A stretch of 64,000 nucleotides of DNA, taken from Anniella stebbinsi. Taxonomy: Eukaryota > Chordata > Lepidosauria > Squamata > Anniellidae. The notes beneath the pieces were generated by a model. The model had not been told where the DNA came from. It saw only the letters and a program-made list of their open reading frames with translations, and made no database searches. The stretch lies in contig JARDYH010000003.1 of NCBI GenBank assembly GCA_029215795.1, positions 104,316,609 to 104,380,608 on the forward strand, written 5' to 3'. Of this stretch, positions 10,641 to 22,284 are shown in pieces. Numbering within the stretch: the stretch's first letter is position 1; every line of letters starts with the position of its first letter. A program made the position numbers and the translations under genes.

Positions 10641-11690
10641 CTTGTGTCAGGACTGCCATTTGCTTAGTCTTGCTCAGATTTAGGACTAATATACTGGAGT
10701 AAGTGAACCAAATCTACAATTGTTATCTGCAGCCATAATACCCATATGGGAAGAAATCGGCACGATCTTCCCAAGTATAAAAAGAGTAGAAGGATCACAA
10801 GAGCTGGGCCTAGACTTGCCAAATCCCCAGAGGCAACAGTTGAATCAAAAATGAGGAGGCAGAATCAAGGGTCTGGCTAATGGCTATCTGGCTTGAGAGT
10901 TTATAGCTCTCCATGTTCCTTAGACCCCATCCTGAGCTTCTGGGCTCAACCTGGGCCCCATGCCTGACCTGTGAGGCACCAACTCTTCGTTCTCAGGCTC
11001 CACCTGCTGAGAATCAGTGGCTGGCCCTCAGAGGACCTCTCAAGCATAGTTGGGCAGCCATGAATAGAAATAGAGGGGCAAATGCCTGGAGCCAGTCTAG
11101 ATGGCCCATTTACTATAGGGTGACAGCACATCAGGGTTGTTAGTGGCAGCTGTTGCCAGACTGCAACCATCAAAAACTCCTTTAAGTCCGTGATTTTTAC
11201 TTAAAGTGGCTCCCAAGTGGTTCCACTGCAGTGTCCCCCACTCCCACCCCGCATTAAATCCTGGGTATGCCTCTGTGATATGGCTGTGACCTAATAGTGA
11301 CATGGTGTAGGGGTACCCCCTTATTCCTTGTTTTTCCCAATCGAAGGCTGTATGGTCTGCAGCTTCTGCTGCGCAGTCATTGCTTTTGCCAGTCAGAGTA
11401 TGTACCTTTCTCCTCCATGAAAGTGCGACTGCACTGTTCGGGGGCTCAGAATTCATGTTTGTTGCTTTCACAGTCAGAGTATCTAGCCTGCCTTCCTCAT
11501 TCATAAAAGCACTACAGCCCTGTTTGGGGGCTTCAGGTTTCCGTGTTTTTCCCCACCAGTCACAGTAACTAGGAGGAGGCTTATTTAGTGATTGGGAAGT
11601 GGAGGCAGCAGCAGCTCCAGACCGTTTACTCCCCCATGAAACTTCCCTGAGCAAAGGAGCATGGAGAGGAGAGGGGAGCAAGCCTCTCTC
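10641..11690. other. Unassigned spacer
   Basis: No feature is recognised. The 194-codon minus-strand frame at 11097-11681 has no recognisable domain and overlaps frames on the other strand, so it is probably chance. Confidence 0.4.
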
Positions 11691-11697
11691 ATTGGCT

Positions 11698-11845
11698 GAG
11701 CAGCATCTATGGGGCTGACTTCTACTACCGCTTTAAAACAGCAGTGACAACTGTTGGGGCCCAGGACACACTCCAAAACAGTTGTCACTACTGTTATAAA
11801 GCGCTTTAAAGTGCTTTGTGAACCCTGCTGATGGATAATGAACAA
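11698..11845. mobile_element. Small hairpin MITE
   Basis: CAGTGACAACTGTT at about 11742 pairs with AACAGTTGTCACT at about 11777. Between them is GGGGCCCAGGACACACTCC. The same core occurs at 49822-49945, where the ends read GATCTACAC and GTGTAGATC, so these are two copies of one family. Confidence 0.65.
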
Positions 11846-12344
11846 TAGCCGCTACACCACATCTGGCTGTTTGGAATGACAAACCATTTTTAAAGGTTTG
11901 AATGTGGTCATTGTCGAGGTCATAAGATCTGAACTACAGACTTACACTGGTTTAAACTAGTTTGCAGGGAACCCAGGAAACGGTATTTCTAGTAATCTCT
12001 AACAGGAATCTCAGCACATTCACGATAACTTCAAATCCTGGGTTTGCTTGTGAGTTAAGCCATGACTATTCGACTGCTATGACACAAGTATAAATATGTA
12101 GCATATATAGGTTTTCTGAATACCATATGAGTTTTAGAGCTGTTCAAATCACTGCACAGGGACAAGAAGGAATAATGGAATAGTAATTGCCACAAAAGAA
12201 TACTAAAGACACTACAGTCATTGGTAGTGGTTTTAGGAATTCTGTTCTACAGCTTCTCATGTGGCATGTAGTCAAGTATTCTTTAGACAGCCTTTTACGG
12301 GATCAGTTTCTTTATTACTGGAGAATTGTGATGCTTTGTGATCG

Positions 12345-12346
<2 letters not shown>

Positions 12347-12389
<43 letters not shown>
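12347..12389. repeat. (TC)n microsatellite
   Basis: A pure TC dinucleotide tract of about 21 units. Confidence 0.95.
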
Positions 12390-12393
<4 letters not shown>

Positions 12394-12539
12394 ATATATA
12401 CAAATTGAGCTGATGCAGAGGCAGCATCAGCCCCCAAAAGCAACTGCCTAACACTGATTCTTGTCAGCCAGGTCCAAAAACTCAAGAGCATTTCCCTTAT
12501 GCTGGCTACAACTGAAAGTGCAAAGCCAGTATTCATTTA

Positions 12540-14564
12540 GTCCCTGCACATGAAATTGCGAGTGGAGAAGGAAGCATAGAATAAAGACACAGACACCAGA
12601 GCTTGGGAATGAATTAGGCCCTCTTTATTTAAACAATAAGGTAGATTCACCCCTCCCTGGATCGGCAAGTGAAAGTGCGGAAAGCAATGTCCTTACCTCG
12701 GGATACTTGCCTGGCATTATGGGCAAGCCACTCTCCTAAGCCAGGAGTCAGGTAAACCCCGTCCCTCTCTTATGTGACACTTTTGTTAAATGTGGGGAGA
12801 CCGCCCTGCATCATCCCCACTAGGAGCTGTAAAACTCTGTGTAGATGAGGCAGTAGGATCTCCAAAGGCATACCATACCATGACACAGGAGCCATAAAGC
12901 CCATGAGGAACCGGACCTCCGGACATGCCAATCACCAGAAGGTGCCAGAGTGGTCACCATCCCTATTCTAATATAGCAAATTCCTGCCACCGGAGGGTGC
13001 CAAGCCTCAGCTTTGGTGACCTACTCCCACCAGCCCGGGGGAAATCCCGCAGGCCCACATACAGATCCTGTAGGAAAATACCATTGCCTGCATTGGACGG
13101 GTGAACCCATCTGCCCTGTAAGTTTCCCCTCTGGTTGGAAATTTTTTGGATAATAGAGCAATGCATCACTGCCAATCCTTGGAGACATACAAATTTACTT
13201 ATTGACTTTTGTTGTTGCCCTATTTAAGCTATGGGCTTCTGCACCCTCACACCTCTAGCACAGAGAGAGCAAGTTTGATCACACAGTACCCATATCTGGC
13301 CATCCAGATACCCTCCAGGTCTACCTTAGCCTATAAAGTTGAGGACTTCCACTCCAGGAAACCCATGCCCCCCCCAGGTGTGTGCCGTACCTACAGTGGG
13401 GCAGAACCGTTTTATGGAGGAGACACCATCACAGCAGCCTTGCTTGCCACCCCACTGAATGGAGGCCAACTGTCTGAGCCCAACTGCATGCCAACAGTTG
13501 CTCGTGTCACTCTAAGGCTGGCCCAGATGTCATGCTGTGTCTGCAGGTTAGGACCCCCGCAGGCTGTGGTCTCCCCCACCAATCTGTCAAAGAAACACAA
13601 TTATCAACATTGTATCTGCAATAACTGTAGCCATCTTCCATTCAGAGTGTATGCTTCTGAATACCCAAGAATGTCATCTCTCTATGGCCCCAATCTAGGC
13701 ATCTCCTGGCCCCGCTGCAGCAGTGGTGGCCCAATTCTAAATGAGTATCCAAAATGAATAATTCCATCGGCCCGATGTCTACTTGGCTACCATCATAATG
13801 GTACCATTCTTGTGATAATTAACAATGTTCTTCCCTCTGTATGGCAAAGTAGGGTCAACATTGCAAATGAGCATATATCCTCATTTGGGAACACAGTGAG
13901 CGTTACCATGGCTCTTCTAGCCAGGTTCCATAAGCCTGATGTTTGAAAGGTCTTATGGTGGTACCAGTTAAGGAGCAGCCCCTTCCAGTGATAAAACAAA
14001 AACCCAAGTTCCTTGCCCAGGAGGGAGAAGTAGAAGGTCAGGCTGCCCAGGGGCATATCCCCTCACTCAAGGCCACCACCTTCATTACCATGGCTCCTAC
14101 AGCCCCTCTGGCCAGGTGCAGGACTGCTCTGTGATTAACTGAGCATCAGATAAAATAAAGGGCCCTACAGCTCCCTAAGACAATTTTGCCTGCTCAGAAT
14201 TCTAATAATTGTTTGACTCGGATGGGCCATAAGGCCTGAAGCTACTCTCAAATTATGCCAGGGATAGTTCCTTGGTACTGTCCAGCCACAATGGCCAACT
14301 TGAGGAATCTAGACATCTGGCTGTGTGACAAAGTGTCGCCAACTTCATTATCCAGCCCAAAATTATGGCAGAGGCAAAATTTGATTAATTGAGGGCAACC
14401 AGGACTCATGGCCCTGACCAATGCCAGTCCCGAAGTTGCTTAGATAACAAAGAAGTAACTTAAGTGAACAGTGGCCAGCTGTCAGGCCAAGATGAACCGA
14501 AGCTAGTTAAAAATTTGGCCCAAAGCCCAATCACTACTGCAAAAGGAAAGAGTTCCAGAAATGA
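12540..14564. other. Unclassified, probably repeat-derived DNA
   Basis: Moderate-GC sequence that differs from its AT-rich neighbours. The longest frame is 182 codons at 13209-13757 (plus), with no recognised domain. The opposite strand is also partly open there (13412-13600). It begins with CTCTTTATTTAAACAATAAGG, which read on the minus strand resembles a polyadenylation region. An LTR or other retroelement is possible, but I cannot name a family. Confidence 0.35.
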
Positions 14565-14779
14565 TAGGCTGACCATATCAAAAGGAAGACAGGGCTCATG
14601 TAACTTTAACAGTTGTAGAGAAAAGGGAATTTCAGCCAGTGTCATTTGTATGCAATTAGTTCCTGGTGAAATTCCCTCTTCATCACAACAGTTAAAGTTG
14701 CAGGGGCTCTGCCTTTTTTTGTATATGGTTACTCTAGTATAGTGCCTGCAACTTTAACTGTTTTCATATTGTCAGCCTA
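14565..14779. mobile_element. Palindromic hAT-like MITE, copy 3 (internally deleted)
   Basis: The ends TAGGCTGACC and GTCAGCCTA are flanked by an exact TSD AGAAATGA (14557-14564, 14780-14787). At 215 bp it lacks most of the second half, running from a central GCAACTTTAACTGTT straight into the right terminus. Confidence 0.85.
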
Positions 14780-14910
14780 AGAAATGACAAATCTCGATAT
14801 CCCTGCTTCTATCCTAGGCCTAGGTCTAAATGTGTACACAGCAATGAGGGAAATTGGCCCCATCATGGCATTGTATAAATGCCTGGTAAAGGCCTGACCA
14901 GTGCTAATAC

Positions 14911-15230
14911 TAGGCTGACCATATGAAATGGAGGACAGGGCTCATGTAACTTTAACAGTTGTAGAGAAAAGGGAATTTCAGCCAGGGTCATTTGTATGCA
15001 ATTAGTTCCTGGTGAAATTCCCTCTTCCTTACAACAGTTAAAGCTGCAGGGGCCCTGCCTTCTTTTGTATATGGTCACTCTAATATAGTGCCTGCAACTT
15101 TAATTATTGTAATGAAGAGGAGATTTCACCAGGTATTAATTGCATACAAATGAGACTGGCTGAAATTCCCTTTTCTCTGCAACTGTTAAAGTTACAGGAG
15201 CCCTGTCCTCCTTTTCATATGGTCAGCCTA
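14911..15230. mobile_element. Palindromic hAT-like MITE, copy 4
   Basis: The ends TAGGCTGACC and GGTCAGCCTA are flanked by an exact TSD GCTAATAC (14903-14910, 15231-15238). Full length, type A termini. It lies about 130 bp from copy 3. Confidence 0.88.
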
Positions 15231-15238
15231 GCTAATAC

Positions 15239-16080
15239 CCATTGAGGATTAAGCATTCCCACCAAATAGTATTCTTAGGAACTAAACCCAAATGAACACC
15301 TTAAGATGCACAAGGGAATAAGGAATGGATCTAAAACATGGTTGGCCTTTACCTCCTTAACTTAGTTCTGGTCCCAGTCTCCATACAGGGATGCAAGCCT
15401 GGTTTTAAGCCAATCAGGGGGTTCTAAACTGCGGAGGGACATTGACCAAAGAATGTACTCTCCCTATATGGTTAATCTGGCAAAAGTAAGGGCCAAGCCT
15501 TACTTAATTGGGCTGGGCCCTTTTGACAAAAAAAAAAGGGCGCAGGTTGTCTAATTCGCGCTCTGAATGTTGTTCCCTGGGTCTTCTATCCCTTTAAATT
15601 AGGAGCATCCTGAGAATGGATTGAGATTGTGGCATATGGAACCCACGAGCCGGAAATTACACAAATTCCTGGTGGAAGCGCTTTTCCCGTGACTGGCCCG
15701 TCAGGCCTCATAAAGTGAAGCCAGTCTCAGGCCCCTTCACATCCCACTTTAATTTAGAAACAAGCTGCCTTGCATCAAAAGGCCCCATCATATCCCGGAG
15801 AAGCAGGCACAAGGTATTCTGAATAGCGCCTACTTGGCTAGCACTATCTCATCGTCCGGGCGCTTTTGCTCGGCAATACCTGTAATTCACTTAGCCAGTA
15901 AGCCAATTCACTCCAGTTAGGCCCACCCTTGGCTCACGTGACATATATGTGGCCATTGCACAAGGTGCCTTATTCTGCTCCTCCCGACATGCAATAACCG
16001 CTTTCCCGCCAAAGCCATCCCGGCTGGGCGGGTAACAGTTTCTGGTCAACTTGCGACATTCGTTCTAGTCACCTTGCCTA
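15239..16080. other. Unclassified DNA with CpG-containing part
   Basis: This continues the character of 12.5-14.6 kb, and the MITEs appear to be inserted into it. From about 15540 to 16070 CpG is unusually common for the window. No frame of note. Confidence 0.35.
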
Positions 16081-17200
16081 TCACAATGCATTTTAGATTA
16101 AAGACACATATTCGTTGTCAATTACAATAACTATGAAGTTGGTGGATTTTCTGCTCTTAAAGTGAAAATCAGGATTTTCTGTTGTGGATGTTTCAAACAA
16201 GAAGTAGGTTTCCAAAGGTTGTCAAATCTGTTTTGAATTGCACAAGCTGTATTATCCTGCTGACTGTGTTTTGGAATGGGGCACATGGTGTGCAGCTGTG
16301 GGTAATAATATGCATCCAATGCTCAAGAATGATTCTGTTCTGTTTTGCACATCTGTTCTATGCGCAAAACAGATCTGATTACAAATTCAGTATAAATCCG
16401 ATACCTAAACTGGATATAAATAAAATGGAAGCAAAATATCTGTAAAAATGGAGAGATGCTATGCACATACCTAAGACGAGGGGAGGGGAGAGGGACCATG
16501 TAAGTTGTTGCCTTGGGTTCCCTGCAAGAGGGGAGAAAAGCAGAATATAAATGTGATGAAGCTGATGGTGATGCCTAGAAAGAGAGGGCTTTATCTCTTC
16601 CCACTGAATGCAGTAACATAACGCATAGCAGTATTTTCCCACATTACAGGAATACCTCTTTTATCCAAGACGACCCAGTTATTGTACCCCAACATTTGAC
16701 AAATGTAAATTCACTGTTAACTTCACATGTACGCAATCACCAGACACAACAGGGTAAAATTAGGACAGCTCCATTTATCTTTAAATTTCCTTTCTTTCTT
16801 GGGTTTCTGCCAAACTCTTTTGTTTTTTAAATATAGTTGTTTGTACTTTAATTTCCTCTGGCCTTTTTCTTTCTTTTTAAAGCATTATTAAATCAGAGGA
16901 AATAAAACAATCTTCTTCTTGGAACTGAATAGCAAGCGGGACAAGACACACGTCCATGAGCTAAATGAGAACATATTGTTTCCATATGAGCATTTGCACT
17001 TTTGGGCTGTAAACCTGAAACAGCATCTGTTTAATTACTGTGTGCCACTGCAGCTGAAACACCATTCTCAGTAATATTAGTGGCCTCGACTACTTGTATA
17101 AAATTGGCAACCACTTTCTCTGGTCTCCTTGTTATGCCATGGGAGATCTACAGTCATTAGCACTGTCTAATAACGTAAGTCAAAATTCTATGCCAGGGTA
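16081..17200. other. Repeat-poor sequence, possible conserved noncoding DNA
   Basis: Between about 16780 and 17190 the sequence contains no recognisable repeat, has balanced AT-rich composition and has no long frame. Such islands in a repeat-packed window are candidates for conserved noncoding elements. That is inference only. Confidence 0.3.
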
Positions 17201-17204
17201 ACAC

Positions 17205-17392
17205 AAATTGTGTTACCGGCAGGCCTACCCAGTTTAATTTTAAGGTGTTTTTAATAATGTATTTGTTTTTATCTGTTTTAATGGTTTATCTATTTTATGA
17301 TTTTTATATTTATATTTATTGTTGTTCCCTGCCTCGATCTGGATGGAGAGGTGGGTTAGAAATGAAATGAAATTAATAAATAAATAAAATAG
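17205..17392 (+). mobile_element. L2 LINE 3' end
   Basis: GGCAGGCCTACCCAGTT corresponds to the last codons of the L2 ORF (compare 6571 and the reverse copies at 29.4 and 59.8 kb). A T-rich 3' UTR and the tail CCTGCCTCGATCTGG...GGAGAGGTGGGTTAGAAATG follow, ending in AATAAATAAA. Confidence 0.85.
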
Positions 17393-17974
17393 AACAGCTG
17401 ATTCTATGAGCTCTGTGAATGATGCTAGTTAAGGAAATGTGAATGATGCCTCTTATTTTGCCCAAACTATTTTTCATTTCTTTGTTTTTGAGCATAATTT
17501 ATTCTACTTCTACTCGTTTTGGGGAGCTTTGCTGGGCACTGAAGAGATCAGCCCCTGACCAAGGAGAAGTCCTATTCAACTACCCATCTGGCTTTCTGAG
17601 GTTTCCCCAGCATATCCTTGTCTGCATCTTTGCTCACGAGGGCAGAGGTATATAATGAGAATTAATAACTGGGTTGGTGGCCAGGTGGGAAGAGCTCAAG
17701 GGACAAATTCAGTTCCTGGGCTACTAGCTGCCTGTCCCTACTGTAAGAGTAGATACTTTGTGAAGTTTTATAAATGCTTATAACTCTACTTAGGCTGTAA
17801 CTACATATTATGGAGGTTGATGTGTGGCTACTCCTCCTTCTCCTCTCACCCCTGGTAACATCTAGTAATACAAAAAGCATGACATGACATGACCACAGTT
17901 CGAATTTCCCTACACCTGCCCTGGTCCACTTCATTTTCTGCTGTTCATAGGGTGGGGAAATGTGCAACACTGTG
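17393..17974. other. Unassigned spacer
   Basis: Nothing recognised. Confidence 0.4.
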
Positions 17975-18004
17975 AGATGATGATGATGATGATGATGATG
18001 ATGA
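17975..18004. repeat. (GAT)n microsatellite
   Basis: About ten GAT units immediately 5' of a CR1 fragment. Confidence 0.95.
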
Positions 18005-18440
18005 CGACAACAAGGGCAACAAGGAGGATCAGGGGTCTGGAAACAAACTGAAAGAACTGGGCACGTTTAGCCTGGAGAAGAGAAGACTGAGGGGAAACAC
18101 AATAGGACTCTTCAAATACTTGAAAGGTTGTCACACAGAAGAGGGCCAGGATCTCTTCTCGATCACCCCAGAGTTCAGGACATGGAATAATGGGCTCAAG
18201 TTACAGGAAGCCAGATTCCGGCTGGACATCAGGAAAACTTCCTGACTGTTAGAGCAGTACAACAATGGAACCAATGACCTAGGGAGGTGGTGGGTTCTCC
18301 CACACTAGAGGCCTTCAAGAGGCAGCTGGACAACCATCTGTCAGGGATGTTTTAAGGTGGATTCCTGCATTGAACAGGGGGGTTGGACTCCATGGCCTTA
18401 TGTAGGCCCCTTCCAACTCTACTAGTCTATGATTCTATTA
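18005..18440 (+). pseudogene. CR1 LINE 3' end
   Basis: The segment translates in pieces as the CR1 ORF2 C terminus (FSLEKRRLRG-like, GCHTEEGQDLF, LQEARFRLDI) and ends with the CR1 3' UTR 'ttggactccatggcc...ccttccaactctac', closing on repeats of ATTCTATGA type. It is closely related to 27255-27667. Compared with that copy it lacks a short segment around 'GNK...ELKE' and contains frameshifts. Confidence 0.9.
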
Positions 18441-18447
18441 TACTATG

Positions 18448-18505
18448 ATGATTTATTACATTTCTATACCACCCCATAGCTGAAGCTGTCGGTATGGTTT
18501 ACATA
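18448..18505 (-). mobile_element. L2 tail fragment
   Basis: TTTATTACATTTCTATACC...CCATAGCTGAAGCTGT is the reverse complement of the L2 3' tail seen at 41203-41270, reduced to about 55 bp. Confidence 0.75.
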
Positions 18506-18676
18506 AGATTACTTTGTGCAGTTTTTTACATTACTAAAGGCCCAAAAGCTTAAGAGTGAGGACATTCATCTTTTATTACACCTTTTTCATAGCAATTGTT
18601 TTCTCTATCTAGTGCTACTACTGTGCCATTTCCCTTTGCCTAGGCCTTCTTTCTATTTTTCTATGTGAACCAAACC

Positions 18677-19180
18677 TAGGGTGACCAGATGGCCCGGGGT
18701 TTCCCGGTCCTAACCGGGAAACCTGGGGCGATCCGGGCCAACCGGGGGGCGGCGGGGGCAAACCGGGGCGGCGGGGGGGTCACACGGTAGTGGCGGGAGG
18801 CGGGCGGGCGGTGCAGGGCACTTACGTGCTGGGGCTTTCCTCCGGTGCTCTGAATCTACTGAGAAACAGGCTTCGCGGCCTGTCCCTCAGTAGCGCGCCG
18901 GGTGATGACGTCATCACCCAGTGCGCTACTGAGAGACAGGCCAGGAAGCCTGTTTCTCAGTAGATTCTGAGCACCGGTGGGAAGCGGACGCCCCAGCAGG
19001 TAAGGAGCGCAGGGCGCGCGGCGCGGCACGCGGGGGGGGGGCGGCGCGGGGGCGCGGGGCGGGGGGGGCGCAAGGGGGGAGCACGGCATGGGGGCGGCGC
19101 GGGCGCACGGTGGGGGGGTTGTTTTGGGTGGGTGGGGTGGCGGGGGGGCAGGATTATGATTCTCAAAATCTGGTCACCCT
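18677..19180. mobile_element. GC-rich fold-back hAT-like element
   Basis: The ends TAGGGTGACCAGAT and ATCTGGTCACCCT carry the same terminal motif as the AT-rich MITE family. The flanking TSD is ACCAAACC (18669-18676, 19181-19188). The interior is unrelated: very GC-rich, with a palindrome of about 58-bp arms (18852-18967). Its perfect 20-bp core at 18900-18919 contains TGACGTCA, the consensus cAMP-response element. Frames across it are compositional artefacts. A truncated relative lies at 46960-47207. Confidence 0.85.
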
Positions 19181-19188
19181 ACCAAACC

Positions 19189-20415
19189 AATCAGGGACAA
19201 ATAGAGAACATGATGATACTACTAAAACAATCAAATTTGGCTGTCTGCTAACATCACTGAAGGCAAACATTTAAACAATTAGATGAATGGATTTATTCAC
19301 TTTTTCAGTGATCTCAAAAAGGGCATCATTTGAAATTGTTCACGAAAGTACCTGTTCCCCTTTCCAGGTTAGGCCTATCATCCAAGTAAAATTCTTTAGC
19401 ATTTATCTTTGCTTCCCCCACTTTCCCTCTTTTCTGCCATTTTTTGTGCTTTCCTGTGCTACAAGGCATGGAATATATGTGAGTTTTCAGCCTCCAGTTT
19501 TTAGTATATCTTGAACTGCCAGTCCTGGAAGATAGAATTTCCTGTTGTTGATTTTATCCTACCATGATGGGGCATTTCTGATTTTTCACATTGCGATGTC
19601 ATGCTTTTTTATTGTTATTGCCAACTCTGCACCTTATTCACAGAAGCATCTATCTGGAAGTTAATAATATTGTCCTACTTGGATAAGATTTAAGTTAAGT
19701 GTGCATCTTGCTCGTTGAAAATGTTACAGGAGCAAGCCACATTGGAAATGTACTCAAGGGACCTGTTCTGAAGACACCTTAAACCATGGCTTTAACCACG
19801 GTAAATAAGGCAAAAAGCCAAGGGCTCCCTCTCTCCCAAAGTCACGAAATAACAATGGGAAATTATTTTGAATTAGGGGGTGTAGTTGTAAAGGCAGGGT
19901 TGTGTGAGATTAGGGAGGTCAATCTCCTTCTGGAGTTTCTTGGGAGGAGCTTTTAAAGGGAATCAGGAGGCTTTGCACTCTCCCTACTCTCTGAGTAACA
20001 CAAGTGATGACACATGCAGTACGTTCTCTCAACGGTATAACCCATAATTACATTTGCAGGTTGCTCAAAGGCTGAAAAGAAAGTCTGTCTTAAAGCAAAA
20101 GGGTGACGAGGGTCAGTGAGTGAGTGGTGGAGACAAAGAAGCGGGAAGCAGCAAAGAGTGAGATGCAGGGCTGGGTGATCTTATTCATGGCCAGGATTAA
20201 CCCTATCTACTCCAATTCCTGGCAGTGATAAATGGGGGGTGGGGGGTGAGGGCAACAGGTCCTATCAGGTCCTGCATTCACCCACACCCACAAGAGGCCA
20301 CTAAATTACGCTTCACTCTCCTCTTCTCCCTCTTCCTGCTACCCCTTTCTGCCTTCTGCAGACCTCTCAACTGCAGCGCTAAGGTCTGCAGGGGGTACCG
20401 AGATGTGTAATCTGA
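19189..20415. other. Unassigned spacer
   Basis: No gene or classified repeat. ACCATGGCTTTAACCACGG near 19784 is a partial palindrome. Confidence 0.4.
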
Positions 20416-21038
20416 GGCCTTTATCACACCTACCCGGTTTGCTTCTGTGGGTTCCGCCTCCGTTTCCTAGGCGAGTGTAGCGTTTTGAATCGCCTGTGGT
20501 CGGTTCTGCTCTGATACCTCAGCTCAGCCTGCTGAACTTGCCTGAAACAGACTTTGCCCATTCAGGCTGCCTCTACAAGAGAGGTTTAATGCTCTTTCAA
20601 GGCGCTTAAAAAAAATTACCTCTACAAGAACGGAGCGCAAATCGGGCGTAGAGGCGCGTTATCTCTCCGATTATGCGCATTATCGAATGCGCGTTAAACA
20701 GCGAGTTTTATTTTGCTCCGGCCGTTAAAGCGCATTTTGCCTATGTGAACAAGCGCTTATGCGCATTAACTACTTGTAAAGCGCATTTTGGTCATCCCTT
20801 AATGCGCTTCGCCGCCTCTCGTGCAGAGGTAATAGGCGTAAATGCGCTTCAGCGATTATGCGCATAATCGCCTAACCAGGCGCAAAAGCAAATCCTTGTA
20901 GAAGGGACCAGACACTAAAAAAGGAGTACTCAGGGCGCGAGAACAGCGTGAAGGGGACGACGTCATGCGAACCCAGCGCTGAAGAAGTGGAGCAAAGCCG
21001 AGGTGGGCGTGCTTAAAACCGCCCGTGTGATAATGGCC
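20416..21038. mobile_element. TIR element with TGA duplication (PIF/Harbinger-like)
   Basis: The terminal inverted repeats GGCCTTTATCACAC and GTGTGATAATGGCC are flanked by TGA on both sides (20413-20415, 21039-21041). A 3-bp TNA duplication would fit PIF/Harbinger, but no transposase is present. A GCGCAT-rich MITE (20565-20909) is nested inside. The remaining body (about 275 bp) shares ends of the form TTATCACACCTACCCGGTTTGCTTC with the elements at 23835 and 30822. Confidence 0.65.
20565..20909 (+). mobile_element. GCGCAT-rich MITE, copy 2
   Basis: Starts GGCTGCCTCTACAAGAG and ends CTTGTAGAAGGGACC. Motifs of ATGCGC/GCGCAT type recur many times across 345 bp, with GATTATGCGCATAATCG near the right end. 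A frame at 20673-20867 (64 codons) shares MRIIECALNSEFYFAPAVKA with copy 4 at 57515. No homologue is known to me. Confidence 0.88.
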
Positions 21039-21196
21039 TGAGATTCTGGGCAATGCCCCATTTTAAAGCAATTGTGGGGGAGTAAAACTAGAAGGATAAA
21101 TTATTTCCATAGCTTTGATACTGTTGCAGCTTTTGCACTGTACTGGTTAGGGTATGCCAGCCAAGTTTAAAATAAAAATCTCCGTTGTTTATAATG
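21039..21196. other. Unassigned spacer
   Basis: Short sequence between two transposons. The last eight bases are the left TSD of the next MITE. Confidence 0.4.
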
Positions 21197-21516
21197 TAGG
21201 CTGACCATATGAAAAGGAGGACAGGGCTCATGTAACTTTAACAGTTGTAGAGAAAAGGGGATTTCAGCCAGTGCCATTTGTATGCAATTAGTTTCTGGTG
21301 AAATTCCCTCTTCATCACAACAGTTAAAGGTGCAGGCACTATACTAGAGTGACCATATACAAAAGAAGGCAGAGCCCCTGCAACTTTAACAGTTGTGATG
21401 AAGAGGGAATTTCACCAGGAACTAATTGCATACAAATGACACTGGCTGAAATTCCCTTTTCTCTACAACTGTTAAAGTTACATGAGCCCTGTCCTCCTTT
21501 TCATATGGTCAGCCTA
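21197..21516. mobile_element. Palindromic hAT-like MITE, copy 5
   Basis: The ends TAGGCTGACC and GGTCAGCCTA are flanked by an exact TSD TTATAATG (21189-21196, 21517-21524). This 320-bp copy is the clearest full-length type A element. Its centre contains GTGACCATATACAAAAG, itself similar to the outer terminus. Confidence 0.9.
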
Positions 21517-21747
21517 TTATAATGTCCTTCTTACTGTGGCGGAGGTGAAGGAGTAATCTCATAAAAACGGAGACATTTTATGTGGAGCTTATCCAAGATA
21601 TGAGATCTTGTATTTAATACTCTTTTGTATATGTTTGATGGGAAAGTCTAGTGAAAAATAGAAAGGGGACAGAGGATCTATGATATGGAAGGCACTAGCT
21701 GGAAACAAAAGATGAGGCTCACTTGAAGATTCCTTGCTTATTATAGA

Positions 21748-21893
21748 TGTATTTATTTATGGCATTTTTATACCGCCCAATAGCCGAAGCTCTCTGGGCG
21801 GTTTACAAAAATTAAAACCATGACAACTATTCAAAATACAAAACAACAACAGTATGAAAACGTAGCATAAAAATACAATATAAGAGCACAGTC
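21748..21893 (-). mobile_element. L2 LINE 3' UTR and tail
   Basis: ATTTATTTATGGCATTTTTATACC is followed by CGCCCAATAGCCGAAGC, the reverse complement of the L2 tail. The remainder matches the 3' UTR of the L2 at 24.8-24.97 kb on the opposite strand. Confidence 0.88.
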
Positions 21894-22012
21894 AACTCTG
21901 GGGCCCCAGGTTACACATCAGAAATTAGCAATTGGTGGCCAAAACTAGACCACTGGGGGGTGCTACCTGGTCCCCCAGTGGCCCAATTCTGAAGTGAGAT
22001 GGGGCTATTGAG

Positions 22013-22274
22013 TAGGGTGACCCTATGAAAAAGAGGACAGAGCTCCTGTATCTTTAACAGTTGTATAAAGAATGGAATTTCAGCAGGTATCATTTGTATG
22101 CATGTAGCACCTGGTGAAATTCCCTCTTCATCACAACAGTTAAAGCTGCAGGAGCTATACTAGAGTGACCAGATAAAAAAAGAGGGCATACAAATGATAC
22201 CTGCTGAAATTCCCTTTTCAATGCAACTGTTAAAGATACAGGAGCCCTGTCCTCCTTTCCATATGGTCACCCTA
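22013..22274. mobile_element. Palindromic hAT-like MITE, copy 6 (variant)
   Basis: The ends TAGGGTGACC and GGTCACCCTA are flanked by an exact TSD CTATTGAG (22005-22012, 22275-22282). It belongs to a subfamily with ATCTTTAACAGTTG and GCAGGTATCATTTGTATGC, and about 60 bp are missing in the second half. Confidence 0.88.
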
Positions 22275-22284
22275 CTATTGAGGG

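Noticed and set aside
11097..11681. 194-codon minus-strand frame as a gene
   Set aside because: No family resemblance, and frames on the other strand overlap it. Length alone is not convincing in 64 kb.
13209..13757. 182-codon open frame as a host gene
   Set aside because: No recognisable domain, overlapping minus-strand frame, no splice or promoter support, and it sits in probably repeat-derived DNA.
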